Positions 1 to 14,054 of a stretch of 64,000 nucleotides of DNA are shown piece after piece. The notes under the pieces are model-generated. The model saw nothing but the letters and a program-made list of their open reading frames with translations, made no database searches and was not told the origin of the DNA. Each line of letters starts with the position of its first letter. Positions within the stretch are counted from its first letter, which is position 1. Location: NCBI GenBank assembly GCA_007922305.1, contig ML677358.1:15583564-15647563 (forward strand). Reading direction: 5' to 3'. The translations under genes were made by a program, and so were the position numbers. The DNA comes from Dermatemys mawii. Its lineage: Eukaryota; Chordata; Testudines; Dermatemydidae.

Positions 1-1593
1 CAGTAAAGGCCAGACTATGGTGTAGCACAGTAAAGTACTTTCTAGAGCTAGCTACCTGTATCAGCGATAGCAGCCTGGGGAGGAATGCAGCCCCCATGGA
101 GTTGCTGTCTCCCACCCTCTATGCAGAGGGCAGGATAGGGTATTACGTAGTTCCACCCCCCAATGCCTCAGCTAGTCTAGCTCTGCCAGTGTCAGGGGAA
201 GTACGCTCTGTGAGATGTAGGCCACAGGGGGGAGACCAGGAAGCATATGGTGGCTGTCAACGTCACAGTCTGCCTTGTGGTCTGCTCTATGGGCGAGCAC
301 AACAATGTGCCACCTTTTGCTTGAGGCTTGGGGAAGAACCACAACTGAATCCTAAAGCAGCAGAGCACCCCTCTTTTAGATGTGATTAGGGCCTAGATTC
401 AGCAAAGCTTGTAAGCACCTGGTTTCTGTCTTTTGCTGAATCAGGGTCTAGCTGACCAACACTGAATATCTCAGCTTTCTTGTATTACTTTCTACTTTAT
501 TATTTTTCTCCTTTTTTTTTCCTGTTCAGGGTGTGCAACATGAAAAGTTGTTTGCTTGAAATGCAATTCTTATCCTTCCAGTATGGCTGACATGCATCCT
601 TGGGTTTTTGATTCACTGATTCTTTTTACATTTCTTGCGATAGTTGCTGCCGACATTGGTTGTAGAGATTGTTTTACTAAGCATTAGAGTCATCATTGAG
701 ACGTTGACAATCAAAGACTTTGCAATCTGCTTTTTCCATGTCTAGTGTGATAGGGAAGAAACTGGTAAGCACCTCATAGCAGCAAAAGGTAAACTTGAAA
801 TGAACTGTGCTTGGGTCTGTATTTGTGAGTCTATCCAGTACAATTATTGTACTGGGCATGACTGCTTGATGAATTATAAGACTGGGTTCCCAAACGTAGT
901 TGATGACTTTTGATAGTGTTCTGCTTGCTGGAAGTAGGACTGTATTTATTTGATATGTAATTTTATTTGTTGGGCCCATAAAGACTCCTTATAAATGAGA
1001 GAGAAAAGCCTAATATGAAGACACAGCTAGAAACCTTTCCATAAACGCAACAAAATTCAAGTCAAGCTGGCGTTTTTTGCATTTTTGTTTGACTTGTAAA
1101 ACATCTTGGCAATACTTTTAGTTGCTAGGCACAAATTTTATGGGATGTGTTTGACTAATATGGTATTTCTTACCTCCTTAAGTGCACTGTAATGATGATG
1201 ATATAGCTGACTTTAACTGACAACTTGAGCTGTGCAAAACATTCAGCTCAGACCCAGCAATGACATGAACTCTCTTTGTTTCAGCTCAATTTACTGAAGG
1301 GCTTTCAAAGGCACCTGAACCTTTAAACTCTGGGCCATTGAGGGCTTCACATCTAAAGCAGGGGATCTTCAGTGCTGTGACATGAGTTTGCACTGATATA
1401 CCCTCAGACTGCCTTCTCAATACATCTGAGCTGAACAGACCTCATCTAAATGTGAGACATACATTATTTTAGTCTCCACGCCCTTTCAGTCCTTAGTCTT
1501 TTAGCTGAGATGGCCATTGGTGCTAATGGATACCAACTGGGGGGAATTCTGTGTGTAATCTATTTTCATTAGAAAGCTAGAAAGGGAACTGAG
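1..1593. other. Intergenic or intronic sequence, no gene seen
   Basis: No open frame here resembles a known protein. The only structure I can support is a short palindromic repeat near 390-450, listed separately. The rest looks like old unique sequence. Confidence 0.6.
391..450. repeat. Short palindromic MITE-like remnant
   Basis: An inverted pair with core ATTCAGCAAAG (left, about 397-407) and CTTTTGCTGAAT (right, about 430-441) encloses about 20 bases. The ends (CCTAGATTCAGCAAA, TTTGCTGAATCAGGG) match a type of short palindromic element common in amniote genomes, here with most of its interior lost. The inverted ends are visible; family membership is inferred. Confidence 0.45.
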
Positions 1594-1692
1594 ATCATAG
1601 AATCATAGAACATCGGGGTTGGAAGGGACCTCAGGAGGTCATCTAGGCCAACCCCCTGCTCAAAGCAGGACCAATCCCCAATTAAATCATCC
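1594..1692 (-). mobile_element. CR1 LINE 3' end, 5'-truncated
   Basis: Read on the minus strand, this ends in the CR1 terminus TTCTATGATTCTATGAT. It is preceded by the typical 3' UTR line containing GGTCCTGCTTTGAGCAGG-like and GACCTCCTGAGGTCCC-like words. About 100 bases remain, so it is a dead, heavily 5'-truncated copy, as most CR1 insertions are. CR1 is the dominant LINE of turtles, crocodilians and birds, which supports the organism assignment. Confidence 0.88.
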
Positions 1693-4608
1693 ACCTTGAT
1701 TAGGCTGGCTCTTGATGGAGCTTTATTACAATCCTGGCCACTTAATATTCCTCCTGTGCTGTAGGAAGGGAGTGAGTTTTGTTTGACAAGAACTCAGTGT
1801 TCAACAATGGAATTCACCCTGCAGGAGAACAGGCTATCTGATGAAGTCATTCCAGGGATTTTTTAGAAAATGGTATTACCAATAAAGCATTAAAATGTTC
1901 ATACTAACCTGGACTTCTGTCCCTCTGCAGGAAGCAAAGGCAGCACACCCAGTGGGAGTTATTTTCTCTCTTTCCTCTGTTTTCACTTTCCTACAGCCAC
2001 TGTTTTTCTTTCCCACTCTCAATTCACTCTGTTTACCACTAGAGGTCACCACATACCTCCTTAAATTATGGAATGGTTTCATTCATAAGAGCAACACAGA
2101 AAACCACATCTTGGGGTTCTATATTTATTTCCCTCCATAAGTTTCATATCAGATCTGCTCACTGTAAGATTTTTCTGTGTATTCAGATTGAGCCTGGGGA
2201 TAACAGAAAACAATTGTTCCTTTCTTCCACCCTTTGTCTGTCTTGCCAAAGACATTCAGGGAAGAAGAGACTGCCTCTTATTAAAACTGAAATGAAATTT
2301 AAACCAGGCCATGTGTGTTAAAATGATCATGTATCTTATTTGTATGTTTTCTCCTAAGTGAGCTGGAATGCTTGTGTAACTCATTGGTCAATATGTGTTA
2401 CGTCTGTGGATCAGACACAGAGGTGGATGGGTAAGTCTGTTACAGGCACTAGTTAATACTTGGGGCTTTCATATTATTTCATGCTTAGCTCTGGAGTCCC
2501 CCAGTTCAATTCCTGGTGTTGACCAATATGTTATCATACTTATTTGTACTCTTTTTTAATGTGAGGTTTCATGGGGTCTCATGAACTTTTACATCTCTCT
2601 CTCACACATACATTTAATTAATGTAGCCATGATTGCTGATTCCAGGCGAGGAGACTTGAAGGAAAGAAATCCTTGCAGCACCTTAGAAGCAATAAAGCTT
2701 CTTTATTTTGTAGCTAATTAGAAGATATCTCAGGTATATTCAAGATAGAGGTATGAAATAAGTTAGCAGGAGAGTGTGCCCGCTGACAAAGACTGTTCAC
2801 ACTGGCACTTTTCATTGGTAAAACTTCTGTCGTTCAGGGCGGTGGTTTTTTTAACACCCCTGAACAACAAAAGTTTTGCCAATGAAGTGCCATTTAAGGC
2901 AAGTATGTGTGGAATATCCTGTTTCTGGGCTTTTCACTACATAGAGAGGTGCTTCTTACACTAGGCAACTTCCTTTTCCCCCAGCCTATTGCAGACTCTC
3001 TCTCTTTGGCTTGACTGACGGTTGTACAGAGTGGATCAAACACAAGACAGAGATGGCTTTGCAAACATGCTCTCATGCTCATCTGGAAAGACCAGCTCAG
3101 CATCATCCAGGAGCCTTGCAACAGAACCGCTCATTCCCTCCAAATGTCTGTGAAAATCTCACCCATTGAGACTTCCATTAAGGGACTTGGGGCCTCTTCA
3201 GGTCTCAAGCTTAACAGGTGCTTAGGACAGCCAGTGCTTCCTGCTCATTTCTGAAGTTGCCGTTCCAGTGGGATGCAGAACTCTTCCCTTCCCCGTGCTT
3301 ATGCATTGTTACACAGCAGGATTTTTGCAAGCATGCTTTGCAGGCTTTCCTGAAGCTGGACGTTTTCTTTAGTGAATGGCCAGGAAATGGAGAGCTGGCT
3401 GCCATGTGCTGCTATCACAAGGCAGCTTCTCCTGGTCGGGCACCACCAGGTTTCGCTTCAGAATTCCACTTCAGAGCTGCCCATTAATTCGAGAGCCCTC
3501 CTCACTTGGAATCAGCATGGCAGGGGTTGGCTGGGCCTGAGAGATGCAGCTTATCAGGAATTCTCACGTCCTTGGCAGGGAATGCTTAGCAACCAAACTG
3601 CCTGGGCTTGCACCAAATAAAGGATAAATACACGCAGTGATGGGATGTTTATGGGATGGTTTAGGACTGCTTATTGGACACAAGCAGCTGTAATGAGTCC
3701 CAGTAAGTCCTTATGAGTTATTCCTTCCTTTTTTTTTTAGTGCTGTGATGGTGCCAGGCTGGCAGCAGTGTGTACAAACTCCCTGGGGTACCCCTTCTCC
3801 CTCCACGGAGCAGTGCTAGCCACAGACCTCTGTCTGCTGATGTGCCTCAGATCTGACTAGAAGAGCCACCTTTAAAGGCTCATGGTTTCCACAGTCCCTT
3901 TAGCGCTTGGCTCTTTGCTGCTGCCAGAGAGAATCTATTCTGAGGAGGCTTTATTTTTTTTTTTCCAATCTGCCCTCTTGAAACGGCATAGAGACCAGAG
4001 ACAAAACTCCCATTGGCTTCAATGGAGCAGGGTGCCACCCCAACCAGCCACTTAACCGACATCACCTAGTACAAACTTTCATTCTTTTAAAGATGGGGGC
4101 TGGACTTGAACCTATGTCACAGCACTGAAATGGTCCCCTCGCCTCACCACTCTTCTAAGACATCTGGGCTCCCTGGTCTGTCTGAACAATAATCTCACTT
4201 TCACTGATCAACTAGCACCCGGAGAACGAGACGCCTGATCTCACTTTCCCTACAGCTCATGGCAGAAGACAGAGATGTAAACACCAAAATAATGTCGCAG
4301 GCATACTTTCCCTTCTCATTAGCCCCCTGGGATGTTGTTCGGGGCTGTCCAGCAGCTGAGCTGTGGGACATCACTCTTCAGAAAGGAGACAATGCTGTGC
4401 CGAATGGACTGGGCTGTCCCAAGTGTCGTGGTTGGGAAGGGCTGGGATACACATTGTAATTATGTATTTGAATAAAACAGATTGGAATAAAATGAGGTGC
4501 CTATAACTGGAGACTGGCTCAAAGCACAAAGGAGAGAGCTGGTTCTGAACAGTCCCAAATGGAGGTGTTTGAGACCAGAGTTTTTGTTCATTATACGTGT
4601 ATCATAAC
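1693..4608. other. No gene or clear element
   Basis: Scattered open frames of 60-90 codons overlap each other on both strands and show no family motif. A tRNA-like B-box word occurs near 2505-2515 (GTTCAATTCC), suggesting decayed SINE sequence, but I cannot bound an element. Confidence 0.5.
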
Positions 4609-4690
4609 ACCCCGATCAGGTCAGCCACAGGGATTGAACCTGGAACTGCTGGATCTAAAAGCATGAGCCTGAGCTAAAGAACAGATCACT
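4609..4690 (-). repeat. tRNA-derived SINE remnant
   Basis: On the minus strand, TTAGCTCAGGCTCATGC is followed about 25 bases later by CAGGTTCAATCCCTG. These resemble the A box and B box of an RNA polymerase III promoter at tRNA-like spacing. The rest does not fold as an intact tRNA and lacks an acceptor stem, so a decayed SINE head is more likely than a tRNA gene. Confidence 0.4.
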
Positions 4691-4828
4691 AAGGATGGAA
4701 GCAGCTGTGGCCTGAACCTCTGGTTTGGCGACTAGAGGGAGAAAAAGGGCCACACTGCGTGCATGCGGGTTGTGTATGGAGAAGGCACAGCTACAACGTG
4801 TGGCTCCAAGCTTGGTTTCAAGCTGGAG

Positions 4829-4981
4829 GTCAAGATTTTCAAAAATGGCTACGGATGTTGAGCGCCCTGATTTGGGGTTTGCCAGCCGAGCCCTGCCTCT
4901 CTGAGAATGGCAGCCCTTTGAGAGTGGACACCAAGACATGGAGGTATCTAAAAATCACTCATCACTTTTGAAAATCTTGAC
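4829..4981. repeat. Palindromic MITE-like element
   Basis: Inverted ends GTCAAGATTTTCAAAA (4829-4844) and TTTTGAAAATCTTGAC (4966-4981) are perfect reverse complements. They enclose about 120 bases with no coding capacity. The structure fits a non-autonomous DNA transposon. No unambiguous target duplication was found, so the superfamily is not assigned. Confidence 0.65.
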
Positions 4982-5104
4982 CCGAGGAAACTTGGATATA
5001 GGGCTTTCGGTCTGGCCTATTCTCACATGTCCCATGTTAATAAAGACTTCCCCTGGCATAGCTTTATAAAGTTCAAGGCCAGATCATATCATTAGGATCA
5101 TCTA

Positions 5105-5366
5105 GGTTCTCAAACTGTGGGTCGGGATCCCAAAGTGGGTCACAACCCTATTTTAATGAGGTCACCAGGCCTGGTGTTAGGCTTGCTGGGGCCTGGAGCC
5201 GAATCTGAAGCCTGTGGCCCAGGGTCAATGCCAAAAGCCACTGCAGGGGCTGAAGCGTGAGTGCAGGGCTCATCTTATAGGCTAAGGCTTCGCTTCCCCC
5301 TCTTAAGTTCTTATAGTAATTTTTGTTATCAGAATGGAGTCACGGTGCAATGAAGTTTGAGAACCC
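5105..5366. mobile_element. hAT-like non-autonomous DNA transposon
   Basis: The ends GTTCTCAAACT (5106-5116) and AGTTTGAGAAC (5354-5364) are perfect inverted repeats. Just inside lie GTGGGTCGGGATCCC and, at the far end, GTCACGGTGCAATGAAG, which I recognise from a common non-autonomous hAT-type family of turtles and other sauropsids. It is about 260 bp with a diverged interior and no transposase. CTAG-type words flank both ends, but a clean 8-bp target duplication cannot be read. Confidence 0.72.
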
Positions 5367-8300
5367 CGACCTAGGAGTTTTCAGCTTTACCTCCCTTTAA
5401 AAAAAACTCTGTGAAACAGTCCAATAAATAGTCTTACAGGAAAAGAGGCATCTTGGACTGGTTTATATGGAGAAACGAGGAGTTTTCTGAAATGTGGAAC
5501 TCAGATTGAAACAGTATTTCCAGTCCTACAGGTTGCCTTTTGTCTCCAGCAGATTTACAGTTTAGTCACACATTTCCCCCGAGAACTACAGACAACGGTG
5601 TTTTTCTGCTGTTCTTAGAGCCAGCTATGAGTTTCCAGCAAAGGTAATTTAACCAGACATAAGTCTTCTGGAGATTTTAGTAGCAGAACTAGGTGTAGAT
5701 TTATGACTTCATCTGCCAATGAAAGTGTTAGCACTGAGCAGTCTGAGTGGCTGCCAAATGATGGATAATCTAATCAGTACTTATTGTTTTTTGGGTTGCT
5801 CCTTTCCCATTCTTAATCAGGTGACAGTAAACAATATATGCTTAACAGCGTTGTAGGTTCTAGGACAATGCATAAAAACACAGAGTTCGTTTTACTGACT
5901 CATCCTAGAAACCAGACTTGATGGGTCTATTAGATCCAACACAAGATAAAAAATGGCTTGAAAGCCTATAAGTGGAATAACTGAGAAGTCCAGCAAGGAG
6001 AAATCCAAGAATCAGACAAGGCCAGGAGCAAACTCCATCAGGAACTGTGCTCTTGCTGCTGTTGAAATTAACAACGAAGGGAACTGCAGGAAATTTAACT
6101 TTGGAGTCTAGCCTGTGTTAGGAACATGCTGCAAACCTCATCTGCTTATAGTGGACTAGGCTCTCAAGATAGGTTACAGCCCCTTTGTGCCACTTGGGTG
6201 ATGCAAAGCGTTTGATTATCCAGCTGCAAACAGGGAAGCAGAAAATTCCTCAGTCAGAGGAGGACTCCCTGTGTGAGCTTCTGCCCGTCCGCCATTCCCT
6301 TCTCACTGCAGAGGGTGTCCTGGGGGCAGGGAGGGAATATGGTGATGTTCCATTATGCTGGGGCTACCTCAGATGACACCAGGTCTGCTATAGATCCTAC
6401 ACTATGATAGCAGAACTTACAGCTTCCCAAGAGCAGTTGTCAGAATTATCAGGACTCAGGGTGGCCATGAAAATAAGGGATCCCTCATCCGCTCCCTGTG
6501 GAGCACCAGTGCAAGAGAGAATCTACCCTCAGTGCGGCTTTCTAACCTCTGAGAAGGCTAAACAGTCTCATGGCTACAAAGGTAAATTAATATCCCTTTC
6601 CCTTTCCTAGGGCTAAAGTAGAGCAATTTGGATGGATATTTTTGCCTCTTTCACCTTTTTTCTCCCACCTGAACTCCAGTTGCCTGAGTGACCCTGCAGG
6701 GTGTAAATGGACTATGAGAAAGATGCAGCTCAAAATGGTGGCCAACCATATAAAATCTGAAGTATTTGGTCACTCTCCAAGCTGTGAAAGCAGCATCATA
6801 TGTACAACCTGTATCACCTTGGCTGAGTGAACTGAGCTGTCCGAGGTGCTGGATGGAATCCAAGAATCATTTGAGCCACGTGGCACATTTAGATCTCTCT
6901 TCATGGTGGAAGGAAACTTCATTCTTCCAGGAGGCCTCATTGTCAGCCTTTGTTAGCATGGAGGAGCTGTTGATTGATGCACAGGCGGTCTGTCAGCAAG
7001 CATCGGTAAACAGGAACTTTAAGAAAGGAAAACATTGTGGAGATAAATCAATATTTTTCATATCATGAGTCATATGTGTTAATGCAGGTTCTTTTTGCCA
7101 TGAGCAAAGATTCAATTATGTATAGTTTAGAGGGGCACTTGTGTGTCCCTTGCCAACATTCAAAGGGAGGAGGACTGGGATGGGAGAGAAAGAGAGAGAA
7201 TATCTTGAAAGTGGCCTTTCTGTCTCTAAGCAACTGAGACTCTGTTAATGACAGCTGGGCTAAGCTAAGATTGTAAATCAATTTTTGATTACCTTCACCC
7301 ATGAAAGTAGTACTACTTGGACTAGTGCTAGTGATAAAGTAGTTTAACAATTGACCTGGACAGAACAAGTGATTTTAATAGATGCAATGCTATCTTCTTC
7401 AAAGGATGATAATAAGGTGATATCACCGGGCCTGTTGAGTGTGAGGGCACCTGTCTGCCTAGCACTGATATACTCTGTCCTATCTGATTTTCTCCAAAGG
7501 CTAAAAATAACACGAACATTTCTTGCTGCTTTTCACCACCCCTCATGCCTTTCTGAACATCCCAATAGCTACATCTACTGGCCCTTTAGTCACAGTCTGT
7601 TTGTTCCTCTTGGAGCTGGACATCTTAACCTTGCTGCTTATGAAGAGCTATGTTGGTATCTGAAAGAATGATGACACATTACTGATGATTCATTGCCCAA
7701 GCTGACACAAATTGATGGCAATTTCAGGTTACTGTACTCCCACCATATGAAATTGCTTTATCAAAGCACAAACCAGTACAGGGGAAAAATTCCCTTTTAT
7801 ATATCTTCCTCCACCAAGTTCCTCCCTTAACTCCAAGATTAAAAGTTTTAAGAACGCCTGAAGGTAATCACCACTGAGTGCGAAGTCAATGAAAGGAAGT
7901 GCCGGACTATCCTGACTTGACTTTCAAATGTGTTGAACATCTACCAGTTGCATGGACATCAGCAGGCATTCTAAGGGATCAGCACTTCAAAGAGCCACTG
8001 TTGAACATATTAACTACACAAATAGCTTAGGTGAAAAAGTTGTTCTGAACAGAACAGATTCCAGCACTCCTGAAACCCGAAAGGAGATTGCAGATTTATC
8101 CTGTGCTCTGTATCACAGTGGTGCTGATAATACATAACTCAGAATTAGGCAGGCTTTGGGTAGCCTGGGGTGGGGGAATTGATATGGGATGAAGCATTTC
8201 AAATCCTACTGAGGCTGGTAGCAAACTAAAGTGCATGTTATACCCATATTTGCTGGGTATAATAAGTATGACCAATTTATCCATCTTTAATCTTATCTCA

Positions 8301-10535
8301 TGTATATTTATTGATGATTTTAAGGTGGCAGCTTCTATTAATCTGTAACTCCAGGCCCACACTCTTGAATACATGATTGAACTATTCATGTCAAGCTGTG
8401 ATTGAAATGCTGATTGAGTCTGCTCCCAGAGAGATATTACTCAGACCTTTAACAATGCAAGAGACTAGCTAATGGAAATATATGCAAGTACTTGTCCATC
8501 TATCTAATCTTACATGCCAACCTATTTATACAGCCCTGTCACCATAGCTTTTGAGTGCCTTTTGTTTAATTCAGCTCTAGCCCGGTAATGAGAGGGTTAA
8601 TCAGTTAATCAGGGTTAATGAGAGGGTTAATCACTTGTGGGGGATCTGTTATGCTGTACATCACAGTGATGCTCTCTCTGGTGTTCTTTGTAACCAGGAG
8701 GACAAGGTCCAATGGGACCTCTCGCTCTTCTTTGCCTGCTCCCATGCCTTTGAAAATGAGGTTTCATCTGCTGTGCCTAGAAACCACTCCTAGAGGGTAC
8801 TGGTTAGATGACTGACCACATGTTGTTATTGAGTCCACTATAACTACTAACTTATACAAACAGACCTGTTTCTATGTCACTTTGCCCTCCCACCCCATTG
8901 GTCTCTTTACTCCCCTCTTGATTATGATCTAAGCCCTTCCCCACCCTATCTGACCTCAGAACCTGCCACCTCTGACCTGCTCACCTTGTTCTTCCAGTCT
9001 TGGTCTCTCAAGTGACATTCTGCAGGTAAGAGCCACTCTTTCACTTTTGCTCTCTCATCGATCAGAGACATGATGTGTGGAGAAGCCACTGAGACAGCTC
9101 TTCTCTTGAAAGTCCACCTGTAAAAGCTTGTTTTTCTCTTTAGCTTGTGCCTGACTTTCTCTTTCGATTGTTTGAGAGCCTTTGTAGGAGGGGGAATAGA
9201 GAAAAATTGCATGACACCGCGCTGATGCACTCTCTTTGTTCTTCTGCGGAGTATCTTATAACCACATACAAATCACTCAGCAACCCTTCTGAGGCTCCCT
9301 TCTCAGGACTCATTCATTCAAACTGTTCTCGAGCCCATGTTCTCTCTCACCTGTGCATGTGTGTGCTGGGGCTTAAGACCTCAGAACTGATGTGCGTCCT
9401 AGAGTGCATCTTCTGATCCATCCCTGCAGTGACTCTGTCCTCAGAACATGGGTGGGTGATGCTGAAAGAAAAATGGACTGACAAGTGGAGTGTGGATTCA
9501 GTTTTGCTTTTCTTTCTGGCCTCTTCCTATTATGGAATGGGTGAATAGGACCCATTGATTGTAAAGGCCAAGAGCAAGAGCAGGGACTATGTGTATTAGC
9601 TCCAAGCACAGGAGTGATTCATTGAACCATTTTATTTGAAGGTCAAACCCTAAAAGTTCCCTTGAAGTCAATGAGACCTGAAGGTGCTCATTAGCTATCC
9701 GCACATTGCACACTTTGCATGTGGTCTTGTCAGACAATCAACTTCACAGAACTATTATCAGCAACTTTTTTGGGGAAAAAGCTCTAATTCTTATCTCCAG
9801 GTCCCATAAATGCAATCAGAGATGAGTCTGTACCTGTTAATGATGGAGGAACTTCATTAACCTGCCCTTTCTATACTGAACCACACTTTTTTGAAGTCTC
9901 TAAATCTGTTTGGTCTGCAAAATTGGCTGGAAATCTCATGAGAACCAGCTCTCTCAAGAGATTTCTGGTAAGTCCTGCTTCCAGTCAAGCCTGAAGTACT
10001 GCCAGAGCAACCTAGTTCATGCCTACAACCAGGATATGCAGAGACAAGTGTAAATGATCTGGCCCTGTTCATCTTTCCCTGTTATCAATAGAGGTCACAT
10101 GGTAGCAATGGTACCTCTGAATTCCATGGGTAAGTTCCATGCTGGGATGCAATCAGGGCATTACTGGAGGGAGAAGGTGCTGAAGTCAAGTTCAACTTTG
10201 AAGGCCTCCTAATCTTGGGACTGCAGGTCTGCTGATATTTTGGTGGATTGCCCACTTCTGCTGCCTGCAAAGCTGATGCTGTTGATAGGGCGTCAGAGAG
10301 TCTTTTGCAGGAGGTAGCTTTTAACTAGGTGCAGAGGTGGTGCTTCTGCTACGCTACATAATGCAACGTATCACAGCTGATCCACTCCCATACATAGCAG
10401 GGCATGTCACAAGCAGGCAGTGGATGGAGTCAGAATTTGGGGGAAGCGGAACAAGGATGCTGACCAGTCTCTGCTACAGATGAGCAAATAGTATGCTTCC
10501 CCCAGTTGGCTGGCCTGCCACTCTATTAGCTGGCC
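5367..10535. other. No gene or bounded element
   Basis: The open frames are short and overlap on both strands. A minor tandem duplication of the phrase TAATGAGAGGGTTAATCA occurs around 8586-8632. A degenerate palindromic stretch with AAGTCAATG-type words lies near 9640-9700. Nothing else is supported. Confidence 0.5.
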
Positions 10536-10590
10536 TAAAATCTGTTAGTCTATAAGGTGCTACAAGACTCTTTGTCACTTCTGGTACAGA
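10536..10590 (+). mobile_element. Penelope-like element 3' tail fragment
   Basis: The words CTGTTAGTCTATAAGGTGC and GACTCTTTGTCACTTCTG match the 3' tail of the complete-ended PLE insertion at 55.2-56.05 kb in this same window. Only about 55 bases remain; the endonuclease and ribozyme-like parts are absent. Confidence 0.72.
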
Positions 10591-11927
10591 AGTTTCTGTG
10601 CTAAGAGAGGTCTTTTCAGCTTATGGGAAGTACATGTCCCAGAAGCCTTTGAGAACTGCCCTGAAGGTTCTGTATTCATTGTTTTGTGGATTTTGAGCCA
10701 CATTCATGTCTATTGATACTGTTAAATTCTTGACTATCACCACCAAACAAAGATATCCTTTTGGAGGAGGCCAATGAATCCCAGGATTTTCCAGGATTGC
10801 TTTGACTTTCATTGGTGCGGATGGTCTTAGCAAGATCATTTCTGCTTTTAAACAAGGAGTCTTTAAAATTATGTTTCTACCATGTCGTGTCTGGCTGATG
10901 TACTGTTCCCAAACACCTGGAGGCTGCTGGTTGCATATGAAGAAATGCTCTCAAAATGATTTTGACAGCCATGCTACTCACTGAAAGAAAAAGTCACCCA
11001 TGCAAAATTACTGCTGCTCATTCATGTTGAGCTGTCAGGAGCTGGACTGACCCGATGATTATCTTTCCTCCCATGTGAATGATAATGAGCCCCAATCCAG
11101 TCTTTAAAACTGCTCCCAAATTTGTGTTCCAGCTGCAGGAACCCAAGAGCCTTTTCAGAGTGTCCTCGTCTCATCTCTACTTAATTGGCATGGAATTCTA
11201 ACACTGTTTAATGCTTTTCTAATAACTGACATCTCAAAGTGCCCAAGTGCTTTACAAAACCTATACTGTGTGACACCATTGACATGCAGCCAGCTCTGGG
11301 GTAGAAGGTGTCTGCTAACTAGGGCACAGCTTGTGCACAACCACAATAAGGAAGGGGAAATTTTGGTGAGGAGAAGTGCAATGTGACGTGGGATCTTTAA
11401 ATGCCTATGGAGAACAGACGTGATCTGGTATTCTAATGTCTTATTGAGAAGCCTCCCACACAGTAAACCACTTGCTACTTTGTTTATCTACTGCAAGGAT
11501 ATAGGAATGAGTCAACGCTGTCAGGATTTTTAGTACTGGAGGCTATTATAATCCTAACATAGATCTTCCAAGCCCTATTGTTTTCAACAACAGGAAATAA
11601 TAGCTTGTACATTTCCTGTACAGTACTAGCAACAAAATGATTTGGCCTTTAATCAGAATCTAAATGAAAGCCAGTCATCTTCCTTCTGACTCCTGCCCTC
11701 TCGCATCTCCAATTAGAAAAGCGATAATTCACGATCCAAGGTATTTATACAGCATGTCAAACAGGTTGCTGAACTATTGGAGGTTATTCAAAGCCTAACA
11801 TATTTCTGAAGTGCAATATGGAGGAGATAATATAAAGAAAGGAAGTGACCCAGATCAATTAGAAGTTCTTCACTGAAAGCCATGAAGCAGCTTCATGACA
11901 TGCGCGTGTGCGCTCTCTCTCTCTCAC

Positions 11928-11974
<47 letters not shown>

Positions 11975-14049
11975 TTATATGAAAACTGCAGTTTGCAACA
12001 TTGCTAGCTGCTGCTTTTCTCAGCACAATTTACCCCCTTTAAAAGGGTAAAAGGAAACAATTCCTAACCAATTCTATTTCAACCTGCATTTGCATGTTTT
12101 CTCCTCTAGATGATACTATCTCTACTTGGAATCCACAGCTGGAATACCAGGCATCATTCAACACTAGCAAAGTCATGTGGGAGAAAACTACACAGCACCT
12201 GCATGCGCTATTCTTGTCTCCAGCCATTTCCACACAATTCAGAGACTCGCTTATTTGAGGACTAAAGTTCTCTGAATCTCAGTCTCAATAAATAGAATTT
12301 AAGATGTGAGCAAGAATGCACAGATGTTATTTTTTTAAATAATCTTTTGATTTATCTAGTGCTCTTTGCAAGTATCATGGGGCTAAATTCTGCTCAGTGG
12401 CTTACAACCCTGGGGCAAACCAAATGATTTCAATTAAGTTGCCGGGGCATGTAAGTCAATGTAAAACTGGGCTAACGTTGCTTATAGGTTAGAAAAATAA
12501 AACAAACCCAAACTAGATGTTCACAGAAGAAGTGTCTTTCATTTAGATTTTAAAACCAGAGAATCAATTCACTGAGTCTCTCTGGGGATATAGAGTTCCA
12601 CCAGCAGAGGATCTGAAACTCAGTTCTAATTCTGACCTCACTGGAACTCATTTGATTTCACCAAAGTTACAGCAACATAGAGCAAATTGAACCAGAATCA
12701 GGCTCTTGGTATGTGGAATATGCGAATGGTATGAATGGATTAATTAGCAATAAATCATGACACAAAAAACAGAATCCCACTGGGGAATAAACAAATGTAG
12801 CTCCTTTTAATGAGCATCTTACCAGTCAGCAACAGAACTTCGCTTTCTCTTTTCATGGGCAAACAGCTTACGGGCCAAATTTTGTTCTTCACTTTACTGG
12901 TAACAATAGAATTTGATCAATTGGAATTCAATGGAATTGCTCCATGGTAACAGAGAAGAATTTACACCTGGAAGATAGAGGGGCTAAGTCGATGCACTTT
13001 AAAGGCATTGGTTGTCTTTCCACTGACATCAGTGCACCTTGGATGAATACTATGGTCTGGAATAGTCTGTAAAGATGGGAGGGAGTCATGAGACTGTTGA
13101 ATAATTGAGATGTGAGCTAGTCAATCTGTGGAGCTAAATTTCAGTGGAGGAAAGGGTTAAACTTTTGTAGATATACACCTGGATGGCTGTGATGGAGAGG
13201 CTTAGTCTTGGAGAAGATTCCTGGGTGAGGTGTTGCATTACTAGGAAAGACAGTAAAAAATTAGCCATAAGAAAATACCTCAGTTTTCCATGTATGTATG
13301 TGGGAGGGGTGGGCGTGCAGAGGGAGGTATTTGTTGCTCATTCCTCCCGTGCGCTGCCACTTCTGCACTGCAGTGTCTTACAGCCAATACCAGCCCAGGT
13401 GTCTACAAATTACTCATAATTTTGCTCTGTGTAAAGAACAAACAAACTTTTCCTCCCTGAAATGGAATTAATTTGGCTTTATTTACCCAGATAGACATGT
13501 TGCAGATGTTTGAATTTCATTCCCTTTTCACAGTCAGCGTAACCAGGTCAGTTTAATTTCTAGCTTATGTCCAGGCAGGCAGAATTCTGAGTGGTTACAG
13601 CAGATTTTTTTTTTAACTGGGTGCAATGGGATGAAACCCAAGTGAAGAACAATTCAGGCTGAATACTGGGGTGCAGGATAGAGGAGAGCAGGTGTTACCT
13701 AAGAGCGAGCTCTAACGAAAGAGCAAAGTGCTAGAAGACCTGTAGCTTAAGCCATATGAAACGTGAGACTTCACTCTGGGAACAGTCCTGCAGCCACAGT
13801 GTCTTTCTGTGATTTGGGTAAAGAAAGAAAAAAAATAGAAAAAGTGATGGAGGATAAAAGAGGAAGAAAGCACCTCCCTTTTGGAGACTCAGTTGGAACT
13901 AACTCAATTGTCTTCAGGAAAAGCTTTGTCTCTCTGAACTGAGGCTTTGGGGAAAGGTCAAAGAGCTGTCTCTTCCCACAAAGAACTGAAAATTGAGGGA
14001 AGCAGCCTAGAGAATTATTGGAGATAGCAAAGCTGCATTTGCAGGTCTT
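10591..14049. other. No gene; microsatellite and old palindromic repeats
   Basis: Apart from the AC tract listed separately, this stretch has weak palindromic segments of the type GGCTAAATTCTGCTC...GTCAATG around 12381-12472. A similar segment lies around 12610-12715 (TTCTAATTCTGACCTCACTGG... GAACCAGAATCAGG). These look like eroded MITEs. No coding sequence is seen. Confidence 0.45.
11913..11969. repeat. CT then AC microsatellite
   Basis: A short CT run (from about 11913) passes directly into an AC dinucleotide run of about 20 units ending at 11969. This is a compound simple repeat, likely length-polymorphic. Confidence 0.97.
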
Positions 14050-14054
14050 GTGGT

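Noticed and set aside
2660..2712. Possible antisense PLE tail (CTTGCAGCACCTTAGAAGC)
   Set aside because: Only a few words resemble the tail; too degenerate to support.
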